In this document: positions 24,722-36,737 of the stretch, piece after piece | How positions within the stretch are numbered: position 1 is the stretch's first letter | Layout: every line of letters begins with the position of its first letter | Position numbers and translations under genes: made by a program | Source of the DNA: Endomychus coccineus | Lineage: Eukaryota; Arthropoda; Insecta; Coleoptera; Endomychidae | Direction of reading: 5' to 3' | Assembly (NCBI GenBank): GCA_958510875.1 | Contig: OY294067.1 | Span: 281,375,242 to 281,439,241 of the forward strand | Length of the DNA: 64,000 nucleotides | Notes under the pieces: generated by a model | Database searches by the model: none | Seen by the model: only the letters and a program-made list of their open reading frames with translations | Told to the model about the DNA's origin: nothing

Positions 24722-26236
24722 TATGCGTGTGATGAACCTATCTTTATAACCATAAGTTCCATTCGAAACACTGAAGACGCCAAAATGACCCCTTGTAAGT
24801 GGACTATTGATGGATCGATTGCAAGTAAAGCGGTTTGCATAATTTTAAATCCGAACGACCAATACGAATTGCGCAATGGTCTTCACAGGCGGTTATGTAC
24901 GCGTGTACGCACACAAACATAATCTACAAAATAGTCTACATGGATTCAGAAAGGCTAAATACGGATATATTATGAGAGAAGTACAGGGGTCCCCATCATC
25001 CTTAGGTCCGGGCCGCCACAACTTTAATGCCGGCCCTGATTATTACACAATGATAAAGTAACTCTTAATACTTGGTAGTTCAAAGATATATTGGTTTTTC
25101 GTTATTATTTACTTTTATGAATCATGCCTTTATACTTATTCGGCAATAATTGATATAAAAACGATGTGCAAACATTGCAAAGTCAATAATATTTATCAGA
25201 TATTTGAGTATAAAGGTTTTCAATATTAGTTGGTTCAGTTGTACGACTGGATTACCTATTCCCATTTTTTGTAAATACTTATAAATAATGTCATAAATAA
25301 TCGTAAAATTTATTGAACTTCGCAACAAATGTACATACTTTAGTTTTATTACTTTACTTTGTTACGAATCATCCAATTGTTGAAGGCTAGCTACACCGTT
25401 TATTTCATTGTCGTAAGTTACGAAAATATTAATAAAAACAATAAGTACTTATTAGTTTGTGAGTTAACTACTCTTTTTTATCGAGAAAGAAAACATTAAT
25501 AGTATACTTTAGAAGGTATGCGAGTTATATTATTGGCAGTTCCAGCTGGCGAGGGTTACCAAATATTTTGTAGCCCTAATAATAGTAGCAACCGTTGAAT
25601 ATATTCATTCACAATGGTTTAGTGATCAATACATCACCAATAGGGCAGTGCCCCTTCAACGAAAGCGTTCGTTTCACGTATAAAGTTATTTCGTTTGTTC
25701 GTTTAATAAGCAGCTTGTGAATATTGGTCATTTGTTATGATGCTGAAGCAAAGAAAGTTTGACCTTTTGCCAAAAAGCCAAAAGTTTTCGAGTTATAATA
25801 CTAATATGAAGTTGGTGAAAATATGCCGTTTGATGAAGATATGCCATTTGACATAAAACTAAAATTGAATATTGAATTTCTTCGACAGTGAGATTCGATT
25901 AATTTTCTTGAATCCATTCGTATTGTTGAGTTCAAAATGTATTCAAATTTACGATTTTGAAAGAAAACAAATACAATTGATTGGTGCAAAATGCGATAGT
26001 AATGAAGAAAAATTGACTTTTTTGAATCAAGAATCCACTGCTTAGCAATTTTCTTATAAAATACGAAGTCATTTCAAGGCAATGTTTGAATACGACTGAA
26101 TCCAAAAAATATAACGCTCAAATATTCATTTTCGAACCATATGTTACAGATTTATGAGGTAATAGAAAAAGGTTGTCAGATCTTATTAGAAATATAGCTG
26201 TTTGAGCATTCTACATAAAATATACTTTCAACATTT
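24722..26236. other. No gene recognised
   Basis: Open frames up to 76 codons show no recognised domain. Nothing else was identified. Confidence 0.3.
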
Positions 26237-27237
26237 TACAAGGGTTTTAAAATTAATTGAATTAACATTTATATCATACTTTTTTATACATTTCTTAATT
26301 TTCTTTGAGGTTTCCGGAATGTATGATAATTAGAGATGCCACGAATATTCGGCTAGCATTCAGTATTCGGCCTATTCAGCCACTTTTTTAATATTCGGTA
26401 TTCGGCCGAATACCCATTCAATACCGAATACCGAAATATGGAAAAAAATACTCATAATAAATATTACAATTTTTCTTTAATAAAAAATTTGCATATTTAA
26501 TATCTAAAATCTATCAATGGTAAGTTATGATGAATGAAAACAATTTTTTCAGCATTTGTTGATAGCAAACGAATGCGTTTCCCTCATAAATTATTCCTGT
26601 TTCCGAAAATAAATCTTAGCTAATTCTGCTAGGCTTGAATACTGTTTTGCACTGGTGGTGCTGACCACCACTTGTAAGGGTCTGCTGTCCGATCTAGACA
26701 AACAGTTAAGTAATTTAATTTGATGTAACAATCAACAAATAATGCGCGTTGTGACACGACCTACTCGCAAATGAAACAAGTAGTTACCAAAAGCAGTTCA
26801 GTGATGCAGGTCGCAACCTGTCGCCCGCGAAATATACTAAGCGTCGCCGAATACTCGGCCGACGAATATTCGGCGCTTCGGCCGAGATCCTTGCCGAATA
26901 TTCGGTATTCGGCAAAATCACTATTCGTGGCACCTCTAATGATAATGTTATAAAATTATCTGTATTACAGTTTGTTATTTATATAATGACGTTTCATTAT
27001 AGATTTTGTATATTCTTCCTTTAATGATTCATTTCCAGTGTATTACGAACAATTTTCAAATTTTTGGGACGGTACTCTGGGTGGGACAATTTAACAGCGC
27101 GATCTGTAAGGCTGTATAGAACACTTTTTTTTATAACTTATTGGTGCAAGTGAATTAAAGTGAAGATATCGTTGAGACCAACAAAGGTTTTATTTTTCTA
27201 TCTGAATCACGCTTGATGTTCATATATAGGGAATTTA
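26237..27237 (-). mobile_element. PLE-1 relic, split by a hAT-type insertion
   Basis: Minus-strand pieces 26237-26330 and 26939-27237 align with the intact PLE-1 ORF around 55930-56360 (RT thumb to the linker before GIY-YIG), with small deletions and stops. The two pieces are continuous once the insertion at 26331-26938 is removed. It is much more diverged than the copies at 55-64 kb, so this family has been in the genome for a long time. Confidence 0.7.
26331..26938. mobile_element. Non-autonomous hAT-type element, 608 bp
   Basis: Termini TAGAGATGCCACGAATA and its inverse (ending cgtggcacctcta) are flanked by a perfect 8-bp duplication ATGATAAT (26323-26330, 26939-26946). An 8-bp duplication with TAGAG/CAGAG-like ends fits the hAT superfamily. 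The sub-terminal parts are rich in ttcggtattcggc repeats in both orientations. No transposase frame is present. Confidence 0.8.
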
Positions 27238-28962
27238 CTATTTATACTAGAAATAACCAGTTATAGATAAATGTACCATTGTGAGAGCTAGATGATGAAT
27301 CTTATTTCAAAATTTGTATTTTTACTTTTTTAACTGAATGAATTTGGGAGGCATTCCGTTCTCATTGGTGTCAAGTAGGGATATTGTGCTTGTAAGTGCT
27401 TAAGACTGAGCATTTTTTTGTCGACCAGTCTCGAACAAATTCACGAGAATTAGTGGAAACACAAGCGACAATCGAAACGCGAAAAAAAAATTAATTCAGA
27501 AACCCAACACATCAACGATTTCTCCAGCCAATTTTCATGCATTTCAATATCCACCCCAGAAGTTATGATTTTTCAGGACATATCGTTCTCCGAAAAATTA
27601 ATTCTGGTCTGTTTCTTAATAACTCTATATCCACTTACAATTCCAAAATTCGCTAAAATTAATATCTTATTCTCAATAATGAAACAAGTAATCCTTTCCT
27701 CATTTTATGGTTGGATCCCAAATTTTCACAATATCTAATACCTATAACGTTTTTATTTCATATTGAAATATTTACTGCTCTTGGTGGGTACCCCAATATT
27801 TTTTTTATCGGAGAACGGCTTATTTCCTCAATCATATGAGTACCGCAACCAATGTTCAAAAACGGAAGTAATAAATTACTCCTTAGAGTAATACTTGTCT
27901 GGACGCCAGATACACTCGATTGATGAGAGAAAAATCGGTTCAATTTGTCGAAAATTGCGAATAATTAAAGCGAATCTGATCAAAATAATTTAGGATGAAT
28001 CGTTTAGAAAAAAACGATTTAGATGAAACGTTTAGAAACGTCTGACCCGTTAATACAAGTGAGTTCTCACTTCCATAATTATATTTAACTTTATTGAAAA
28101 GGTTCATCATTGTTTAAACATAGAATTTTAACGGCACACACCCATATGTCAAGTCAAATCAAGATTACTTGAAAACAACAGAATAGCGATAAACGCAGGT
28201 TGGAATGTAGAACAGTTTGATTTCATGAGACATCAAATGCGATTTCGATTTGCTTATTTAATCTGTACGTAATGTTTTATCAAGATTTGTTGAGTAAATA
28301 TTTCTATCAAACACAAACATTTCCCGTAACATTTTTAGCACGGTACTTACACTAATATCTCATAATAACGAACGTTCTTGTGAAATCGTTGAAGATACCT
28401 TATGCCATCCAAGCGATCAAATATAATCAAATAACTTCTTAGGTATTTATTATAAAAGTAATTAAGTTGCAGTAAATCGACAGGTTACTCTAAAGCTAAT
28501 AGTTCCGAACAACCGTTTCGTTGGCTCGTGTTTATCAGAGGAACGAGTAAGCTGCGGTGCTACCGGTCGATATCACTGTCTAGGTATAAATACCCTATTT
28601 CAAAAAGTAAGGTAATAACACTGATCATCTCAAGCCAAAAAATTATTTTCAAAGCATCCTACAAAGAGGTATTACGGCCAACAAGTTCAGAAAATAGAAT
28701 ATCTAGATCTTGAAACCTGTTAGGCAATAACTCGTTTTGGTATTTGATAATTGTGCGTCATGAAACCAAGGGATATGTTCTGGTAATTTTCGGTTCGGAT
28801 TACCAGTAGCGTTTTATTAATTATATTGAAATCTTTGTCACGATTAAAATATCGAGACGTAATGTATCATATTTATTATCAGATTAACCGCACAATTGTT
28901 CGAATTTGTATAACCACATTGACATCAATTTTAATTTCTCCAGATTCTGACGCCCGGAAACT
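27238..28962. other. No gene; likely upstream region of the 29-kb gene
   Basis: No coding homology. A polypyrimidine tract plus cag at about 28931-28943 (ttaatttctccag) is a plausible splice acceptor for a 5' UTR exon of the gene at 29012. Confidence 0.35.
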
Positions 28963-29028
28963 ATGACAGACGTGCTACAGATTTTGAAAGAGCAACATGT
29001 AGTTAGCGAGAATGATGAGAAAATCTAG
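28963..29028 (+). promoter_or_regulatory. Upstream ORF overlapping the start of the LRR-like gene
   Basis: A 21-codon upstream reading frame starts at ATG 28963 and stops at 29026-29028, overlapping the main start (29012) in a different frame. If the 5' UTR begins at the acceptor at 28943, ribosomes would meet this uORF first, which could dampen translation. Presence is seen; the regulatory role is inferred. Confidence 0.35.
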
Positions 29029-29200
29029 AGTGGACGTACCGTTGTTGGTAAATTTGTTCGCTGTCATAGCGATCTGTCAAGCAGTGCTTACAGGCTACGA
29101 AGAACAAATTGCAGATGTCACGTCCGATCCAAAATATGGATGTCTTTGGTCTGGTGGGACCAGCGTCGCTGCGAACTGTACGTGTAGATCAGATGCAGAG
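29012..29200 (+). CDS. Exon 1 of LRR-like membrane protein
   Basis: 63 codons: start methionine pair, signal peptide and the N-terminal Cys cluster. It ends at a strong donor (AG|GTGAGT). The open frame continues 17 codons into the intron, but the join to exon 2 at phase 0 makes the longer frame unlikely to be used. Confidence 0.8.
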
Positions 29201-32200
29201 GTGAGTGCGAAAAACAAACTTGCATATTTTATTTTTACATGTCATGATTAGAGTTAGGATTTTATGCAAATTAGACCTAAAACTCTCAACGTCGAAGGGC
29301 TTAAACTGCCTTTGACTTTCAAAGAAGGATCTATACCTTTTTGTCCCATTTTTTTTCAAAAATTTTGATAACTTGCAATCAAGTACATCAGCACAACAAG
29401 TAACACGTGAAAATTGTTAAATATATATCATTTAATGATAAATTACTAGTAATTGTCAACGATTTACTACATAATCTCCATAAATTTCAAAGTGATATAC
29501 TTCCACTTCAATGTATAAATTAATTATTCTTAGGAAATAGAATTCATTGTCCCTTTTTTACTTGAATTTTAACTACTCTAAAGCACTTTCCGTGTAAAGT
29601 TCACATTCGTCCTTGATAATTGACATAAAGTGTTTTAGAGTGGTTAAAATAGTGTAATTAATAGTCATTTAGTTTATTACAGTACAAGTTTAGGCGTTTG
29701 CGGACGAGGCGACGAGGGAGCCGAGTACTTTAATGGTATATTACGGCCATGTGTCGTAAAACGTTTTTTCATATTGTCCGAAAAATTCAACCTTACTTCA
29801 TTAATTTGCGGCTGGAAATTAGAACATTACATCATTAGGCCGGAATGTTGCTTAGCGACACATCAATTTTCACATTGCTTTGGTACTTTTGGATTAAATT
29901 TCGGCCCGGTTTACGTCGCCCGAACAAGATGTAGTGTCATTTTGACAGAGAGAATGTGCAGCTGTTACTATATATTAGCGACACTACAGATTTAAATTTA
30001 AAATTTGTTAGTTTAGTAAAACAGTACGAAATGAAACATTTTACGACACGTGGCTGTGAAATACCATCGAGTCATTTTGAATGTATCAATATTAGTGATC
30101 CTTAAAATTATTCTGTTCCCTGTTCCTTACAAACACCTTTAACTTGATTGAAGCGCAGCAGTTTGGGAACCACTCTTGACACTTAATGTAGGTCGACCAC
30201 GGTCGTATACACAGGTCTGGAAACTCGAGGTTGTTTCCTATGCGAGAAGTGAGTCCGCTACGCGTCGACTTTCGCGTAGTACCAAAAGACGCCACGTAGG
30301 GGCATTATAAAAGGCGTAAGAGTATCATCTTGATCTATATGAAGTTTTAACGTTCAGATCTCGATAGCGCTTCCGGCTCCGGGATTTTCACGTGGCCTAT
30401 CGAAATTAGAAGGTTCGGATTGTATAAAAACACAATTGCATGAACGAAAGACGTCCTATGTAATTAGCTACGAACGTAATCATTTTGACATATGCCTCTA
30501 GGAGCTCGCTACGCGTCAGTTAGAGTTCATACTTTTTACCTCGATCTTGTTAATTCGGGGCCGGAGCCAGTTGTAATAAAATGTTTTCGGCTATAGGCCA
30601 CTAGCTTTTACCCGCTTTGAGTATAGTTTAGTAGCTAGAAAATTCCCTTTGGTACATCGCACGTTAGACGCTAGTAGCTGACAGCTGAGAATACCTCAAA
30701 CTGTTTTAGTTGAATTTTCCTATTTAATCGACATTTTGGGGCCCGAGACTATGCTATTTAGTTGGCCCCGTTCATAAACTAACGACATGGAGCGAAAACC
30801 GCATGCGGAAAGTCCTCGTAAAGACGTTCTATGTACCTTAAATTTGCACTTTTCTAACTCGCGAGCTACGCGCTCCTCACGTGAACGTCATTCGATTTAT
30901 CGAAAATTAACCAATTCTAAACAGTTTTCGACCCAGTTTGGGGCTATCACGACCTTTTAAAAGGTTCAAAGTTAACATTTCGACAATTTTAAGCTATGCT
31001 TAAACGGTGCAAATGGGCATTAGTAACACAGCTTGCGATTCCGGAAATAAATTGTTTTACCACTTCGATCCAAGCGCTAGCTAGTGGCTGAGCGAGGGAC
31101 TACGAGTTTCACGACGCGTAAGCGACTCAAGTCAACCATAGAGTTTCCAGACCTGTATGTACGACCGTGAGGTCGACTAAGCTTGAATTTTGAAATTCTA
31201 TCTGTGGTCTGAAATATCAGATCTCAGAAGTGACAATGTTATGTCTATGGGAAACACTTTTAAATTTTGGCCCCATATATCGATGCTCGATTATCTATAG
31301 TCGATAGCACATTGCGTGATGTTACAATGATTATCTTAAATCTTAAAGAAAGAATAAACAAAATATATAATGATATAAATGTTGCGCATAAACCTACTAA
31401 CTGTGTTGGGAAATATTTTTCAAATCTAAAACCTTTAATACCTAAAGATAATCAAATCCACACAGTATACAAATTAAATTGTTTAGATTGCAACTTAAAC
31501 AGGAATCTCTAAACAATATTTACAAAAAAGAATGTATGGCCATAAGTATAGTACAAGAATCAAAAACTTATAAAATTCCACCACCCTTGCTAAACACTGC
31601 TTTGATTATAACCAACAATTCGATTACAAAAATGTTAATATTTTAACTAAGGAAACCAATTATTATTATGAAAGATCTATTCTGGAGATGATTCACATAA
31701 AACGTGAACGTTATAGAACATATATTCAGTCATTAAGTCAGATTTATACTAATTTAATTGATTTAAATAAACCCTTTTCAAATTCCTACGTGGTTTAATC
31801 ACCAATTTTCGTTTTGACCCTATGTTGAAGTGGGAATAACGCTTTTTACCTCCATTTATATATTACCTCCATGATATCTGTTTGTGGGCGCCGGGTGGTA
31901 GTGCAAGATCAATTCTAATAATGATTATTGCGATTCGAAGAGGTTGGAAAATTAAGCCTTTTCTAACCAAGGTTGGTTAAATTGCTCTCAAATAGATTAC
32001 GTTGCTACTGCGCTTTAGTTTAGGGTCTTACGACCAACCTAGTATTTTAAATATATCCCATTAATCTAACTAAATGGAATTTTCAGGAGTTTTTCATTCG
32101 AAAAGACAACATAAGAACATATAACATCCAAATGCTGATCATCAACGATTGCAAGAAGGTTAGATTCGGCCCAAACTCCATAGAAGATTTCAGAAACCTG

Positions 32201-33295
32201 CGAAATATAGTCCTCAACAACATTCCATCATTATCATTAGAAACATCTAGCTTGAACTGGTTCGGTTACGGCCCGAACTATCAAGAAGAAGAGACGGAAG
32301 ACGTCAACAATCCGTCATTGAAAATTACCATCAAGAATTGCAAAATCGAATCCGTCTCGTCGCACACTTTCAAAGGTCGTATACAAGAAGTGAGTTTCGA
32401 CAATTGCAGGATTCAAGTAATGGAATCTTTCGCTTTCTCTACTTTGAATCAGAACCAGCAGATCTCCTTCAAAAACACCGAGATAATAAATATGAAATCG
32501 CAAACATTCAAACAATTCAGCACCAAAGAATTGCTTCTAGATAACGTTACAACTGTTATGATTCCGAGCAAAGCATTTTCTACAGTGGCGGTGAGCGAGG
32601 ACGTGAAAATAATCAACTGTAACTTCCAGTTTGTCCGATCTAGTGCTTTCCAAATCAATAATCCAAAAGTATTGGAAGTAACTGGCACGAATATTGACCA
32701 GCTAGATGGAGAAGCGTTCATCATGACCGTAAGAGACAGCGTTTTGTTTCAAAACAACAATTTCAAAGTAATAAATGACGCCGCCTTCCGGAAAATCGTC
32801 CCTACTAAAGAATACGCAGTGACCATTGCACGATTTATGACTTTCGACTCGAATGTGTTTACCAATTTGAGTAGATATTCTTTGGATATAACTGATTTCG
32901 TGCCGAAATTCGTTAATCTCAAGATAAACCAACCGTGTGATTGTGACAAACTTATGGCGCGTTTCGATCAATACGAAGATAATTTCTCGGAAATCAAGTG
33001 TAGAAATAATGAAGAATACGTGTCTTTGAACGAATATAAATCGAATGAGTGCACCGTTCTAGCTAGTTACACCAAAACGATCGTCATAGTTAGTTTGATA
33101 ATTGGTTTGAGTCTTGTAATCGGCATTTCATACTTGCTGTATTATTACAAAGTGTATAAAGTGAAAAAGTACGGCGATAAAAAGAACACTGCGAACAACA
33201 ATTTGAGTTTGATAGTTCCCGATGGTCGAACTTATAAAGAAACGGAGCTACATGTGATTGTTGAAAGGGCTGATCTCTTAACTACAGATTTATAA
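29012..33295 (+). CDS. LRR-like single-pass membrane protein, two exons
   Basis: Coding exons 29012-29200 and 32087-33295 join in frame (phase 0; donor gag|gtgagt, acceptor tttcag|gag), giving 465 residues. Residues 1-30 hold a signal peptide (hydrophobic VPLLVNLFAVIAICQAVL), then a Cys cluster near 44-58. Residues about 75-340 are a series of about 22-24-residue leucine/isoleucine/phenylalanine repeats of the 'F..F..L..L.L.N..I' kind, as in extracellular LRR or beta-helical repeats. A Cys-rich cap (CDCDK...KC...EC) lies at about 342-384, a single transmembrane segment at about 394-416, and a basic cytoplasmic tail to 465. It is probably a cell-surface recognition or adhesion protein; the ligand is unknown and I cannot name an orthologue. 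The intron (2.9 kb) contains a MITE, an inverted-repeat element and a PLE-1 fragment. Both coding exons are unbroken, which argues for a live gene. Confidence 0.8.
29733..30067. mobile_element. MITE with about 30-bp terminal inverted repeats
   Basis: The left end atggtatattacggccatg and the right end (inverse of atggtatttcacagccac) are imperfect inverted repeats, continuing through tgtcgtaaaa. The length is about 335 bp with no coding potential. The target duplication was not clear. It lies in the intron of the LRR-like gene. Confidence 0.5.
30189..31179. mobile_element. Inverted-repeat element, TAGGTCGACC ends, with shared core
   Basis: Terminal inverted repeats of about 45 bp run inward from TAGGTCGACC and include a ggtcgta block and acaggtctggaaactc; the inverse ends ggtcgacta at 31179. 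The interior (about 30370-30990) is the direct-orientation copy of the core also present at 9640-10200 and, inverted, at 23935-24620. No transposase. The 3-bp flanks do not match, so the exact ends are uncertain. Confidence 0.55.
31325..31795 (+). mobile_element. PLE-1 fragment: linker and GIY-YIG end
   Basis: The plus strand matches the last 160 codons of PLE-1: 'HKPTNCVGKYFSNLKP', 'HTVYKLNCLDC' (GIY motif region), 'ISKQYLQKRMYGHKYSTR', up to 'SQIYTNLI'. Deletions (before 'DINVAHK' and after 'NCLDC') and a frameshift break it. It lies in the intron of the LRR-like gene, in the same orientation as the gene. Confidence 0.75.
32087..33295 (+). CDS. Exon 2 of LRR-like membrane protein
   Basis: 402 codons plus stop. 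It encodes the repeat region, the Cys cap, the transmembrane segment and the tail. Preceded by an AG acceptor at 32085-32086; the first in-frame ATG (32132) lies 15 codons inside, so it is not needed as a start. Confidence 0.8.
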   Translation, partial: EFFIRKDNIRTYNIQMLIINDCKKVRFGPNSIEDFRNLRNIVLNNIPSLSLETSSLNWFGYGPNYQEEETEDVNNPSLKITIKNCKIESVSSHTFKGRIQEVSFDNCRIQVMESFAFSTLNQNQQISFKNTEIINMKSQTFKQFSTKELLLDNVTTVMIPSKAFSTVAVSEDVKIINCNFQFVRSSAFQINNPKVLEVTGTNIDQLDGEAFIMTVRDSVLFQNNNFKVINDAAFRKIVPTKEYAVTIARFMTFDSNVFTNLSRYSLDITDFVPKFVNLKINQPCDCDKLMARFDQYEDNFSEIKCRNNEEYVSLNEYKSNECTVLASYTKTIVIVSLIIGLSLVIGISYLLYYYKVYKVKKYGDKKNTANNNLSLIVPDGRTYKETELHVIVERADLLTTDL

Positions 33296-33351
33296 GTAAC
33301 TATCTGTAATTGCCATTTTGCTAGTCTATTGAATCGTAATGTAAAGTAGAT

Positions 33352-33386
33352 AATAAATTATAAAAATTATTCCTGTTCTAAATAAA
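33352..33386 (+). terminator. Polyadenylation signals of the LRR-like gene
   Basis: Two AATAAA hexamers (33352-33357 and 33381-33386) lie 57-86 bp past the stop codon, with a tg-rich stretch (cttgtgaacag, ttttgtggttc) behind the second. These are the likely 3' end signals. Confidence 0.6.
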
Positions 33387-33399
33387 TGTAAAACTTGTG

Positions 33400-33970
33400 A
33401 ACAGCGATCAAGAAATTTTGTGGTTCTCTACAGTCCAAAGTAGGTTTATCCGTTTATCGATTTTATGGGGTCGACGAAGATATGTCTTTGGTGCACATAT
33501 ATTTTTTTATTAATCATTGAAAATCCGTTGAAAATCCGATATCCTTAACTGGAGATCACCGCTTACTCTAATATCGCTGTGATGTGAGTGCGATGGCTCT
33601 AAGAAACCCCGCGCTAGTTTAGTTTACTTCATCATATTCCAATTGAGGGAATATTTTATATGTTTCAAGGCTAATGTCCGAGAAAATTTCATTTAAAAAA
33701 TGGCTCTTATGGGAAGGTTTATTTATTAATTTCGTAAGAAAAGTAAAGAAAAGTAAGAAAAAGAAAAAGAGAAAAAATAAATGAATAGCGTTAGCCTACG
33801 ATCATAAATACATGATAAAATTTAGGAGAATAAAAACTATTTGAATATAAAATATTTCAGTTTAGTAAAGATTGATTTCAGATTAAGCTAACCAGGTTGT
33901 CATCAAAGTATTCATCAATTGTGTAGTAAGCTTGCAATGAGAAACGATTTCAGAATGGATTTCAAAACAC
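33400..33970. other. No gene recognised
   Basis: Intergenic AT-rich DNA. Only a purine-rich aagtaaagaaaagtaagaaaa patch at about 33742-33775 stands out. Confidence 0.3.
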
Positions 33971-33978
33971 TCCTAGGT

Positions 33979-35105
33979 TTAGAGCGAAGTGCTTGTGGAA
34001 GTTTGTTGAATATTTTTGCTGGCGAAAACCCTTTTTTGCAGATAAGTGTAATTCAATTTTTGGCATTTTATATTTTCCATGAATCTTGTTTGATACTCAT
34101 GATTGTCAGCGTTGTTCATTAATAGATATGGGTTATCTCTGACATACAGAGAATAGAAGGTAAGTATTTTATACTTAACGAAAAAGCTCACACAGCTCTG
34201 CATTCTCTTGAGCCTGAATATATTTCGCAAGCACCTTTTTTGTAAGATGAAGATTCCGGATGCCTCAGCGGAGTTTGCCCAAATTATTATGCCATACTGC
34301 AGCCTTGATTTCACATATGCATGATATGCAGCCAAAGCTGTATCAATCCCCACTTGATGCGATAACGTTCTCAGTGCCTAGCAATACTTTGAAATGTTGC
34401 TAGCTACATGATTTATATGAGGTCTCTAATCTAACCGTGAATCAACTTCTATACCTAAGAAACTTGTATGAGCAGAGAGTCTCAACATTCTTTTGCCAAC
34501 GGTAAGTTATGTCCTGTTATTATTTTTACTGTAGTTGAATGTGATTACTTTGGTTTTATCTATATTTAAAGTTGAATTGTTTAATGTGAACCAGTTGTTG
34601 GAAAAAATTGCAGGCGCAGTGTCATCTACATATTGTGAATTATCAATCTTGATTGAAGCAGGTAGATCGTTCACATAGATAATATGCAACAGCGGCCCGG
34701 CCCCAGTATTTATCCTTGAGGGACCCCTTTTTTCACATATAGTATATCAGACCTCATGCTATTTCTTGAATTATTGGAAGATTTAGTATAATGACTTCTA
34801 TTTTCAAGATATGATTTAAGTAAATTATGTGCTGCCCCTCTGATGCCGTATAAGTCCAGCTTAGCCAACAAAATTGAATGATCAATACTATCAAAAGCCT
34901 TTGACAAGTCTAAACAAAGAAGTGCAGTTGCTTTATCCTTGTTGATAGAATCAAATATTTTACCTAGAGTCTGGTAGACAGCTCTAATCGTTGTCTTATT
35001 TTTCCTGAAACCGTTTTGTTTGTCTGTGATAATGTTGAATCTTTCGAAAAAATTAGACAATCTAGCATAAATAATCTTCTCATATACTTTACTGAAAGTA
35101 AGTTA
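33979..35105 (-). pseudogene. Non-LTR retrotransposon RT remnant (Jockey/CR1-like)
   Basis: Minus-strand blocks in order from right to left: 'QNGFRKNKTTIRAV' and 'CLDLSKAFDSIDHSILL' (RT palm, first Asp) ending 'KKGVPQG' at 34710; then 'HIIYVNDLPASI' and 'NSQYVDDTAPAIF' (the catalytic pair, here YVDD) in 34507-34689; then the C-terminal 'RLQYGIIIWANSAEA..IFILQKRCLR' part at 33979-34353. A stop at 'GVPQG.ILGP' and frameshifts between the blocks show decay. The gene is cut at its 5' side where the next LINE begins (about 35105). Confidence 0.75.
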
Positions 35106-36650
35106 AGTTAAGGGGGAGGGAGATTGCGATCCCTTAATGACTAGGCCGAAGCTCTTTGCATCCCGTGTCACGTGTCACCTAGTGGAGTGTTCACCACGCC
35201 ACCAAAAAGTGTTCACCATGCTGTCCAGATTAACGATTAACTTGACACCTAGCGGAGCCATTCCTACCATCAACTAGAGGGGCTGCTCCCGCCCGAGAGT
35301 GTTCACCATTCTCCTCCAAGTGAACGATTCCTAAAAAGATTAACACCAACTCCGTGATAAATTATTTAAGCTGCGTCCTAGTGAAGCGGTTTCCACCCGC
35401 GAGTGTTCACCTGGCTTCAGAGATAGGCGGGATCGGTTCCCACTACAGGGTTTTCACCGGGTCCCCGAGGTGCCCAAACATCCACCTACTCAACTTTCAG
35501 TCGGGACCGAGTAGGTGGTTAATGTCCTGAAGAGATTTAGCACCATCTTCGTATCTAGTTTCTAGATCTCCTCTGTGTCACATTGTACCAAGAATGCTCT
35601 GCGTCTTGGGGATCAGTGTTACGCATCTGCACAGAATGTGCATTGATCTTTCGTTTTTCCGTTCGCACCACTTGCACAAAGGCGAATCGCCAAGATGGTA
35701 GTTAAACGGTCCGTGTCCTGTCATTATCTGTGGCAGCAGTTTGGCATCGGTTTTAACTATGTTCCTCACTTGCTGAGACCAGTCTTGCCCAATGTGGGGT
35801 CCAATCAGTGCTTTCGACTACCTGCAATCGTTCACTAGTTTCCACTCTTCCTACCCTTGTATTCTGACTCAGCAGTGGATTGTCTCTTCAATGTTACTCT
35901 TCGAGATGCCCACTGCTGGTTGGGGGGCCTATTAGGGGTTTTAAGGCCCCCAGTTTTGCAAGTGCATCGGCTATTTCGTTTCCCCTTATTCCAAATTGAG
36001 GGGGGACCCAGTATAGGGCAAGCTTGCCTTCATCTCCGCCAAGATTGTTCAGCGTGTTGATGCACTTCCGCACCAGCTTCGATGCCTTGCTGTCTTTGCA
36101 TATACTGATGTGGGTTTGCATTCTTTCTTACAGCGCTATTTGGGCACAACGCGTTATTGCCAGAATCTCCGCTTGAAGAATGGTGGCGCGTTTGCCCAGA
36201 GGTATAGAAATACTTTTACCTGGGCCTCTAGCGGTATATCCCTGCTTCCGCCTGCCCATGGTTTCTGGCCCCATCAGTGAACCTGATTTCACCATTGGTT
36301 GGCTGGGCTGATTGGTTATTGTTTAACCAATCTTCTCTGGGGGATTTGCTTATACGATACTTCTTATCAAAGGTGTATCGAGGTGTCATGCCCATCCGTT
36401 CTCATTGAGTAGATGTGGTGTGTTTCACCACCAATTGGTGGTGAGGTGTGGCTCCCGTTTGCCTTCCACAATCCTATTGATACAAGTCTGTGGGCAGATT
36501 TTATTGCTGCACAGTCAAGTGGAATGGTTCCACCTTCATTACCGCTCCAAGTGCGACCGTGGGAACGCTTTTCGTAGCTCTCATCGGAGCACCTAGGATG
36601 AACTTTCCCAGATGCTCCAGGATTGGTTAGAAATACTAAAACCAAATATA
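35106..36650 (-). pseudogene. Non-LTR retrotransposon RNase H end and 3' UTR
   Basis: Minus-strand blocks: the opening of an RNase H domain ('IRFTDGA' at about 36290), 'LALYWVPPQFGIRGNEIADALAKLGA' in 35894-36121 (the RNase H signature with the terminal Asp), then a Cys-rich tail 'FNYHLGDSPLCKWCERKNERSMHILCRC' in 35578-35769. A GC-richer 3' UTR with repeated gagtgttcacc blocks runs from 35560 to 35106. The element class is R1/LOA/I-like. It appears to be inserted against the neighbouring RT relic. Frameshifts and stops make it inactive. Confidence 0.7.
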
Positions 36651-36737
36651 AAATGAAATATTTTGAGGAGCTATTTCTGGCCCTCTCTACCTAAGAAACC
36701 GTCTCTAGTCGTCAACCTTAAAAGCGCTTGAAACATT

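Noticed and set aside
24692..25061. 76- and 61-codon frames right of the inverted-repeat element
   Set aside because: The first starts inside the terminal repeat; neither shows a domain.
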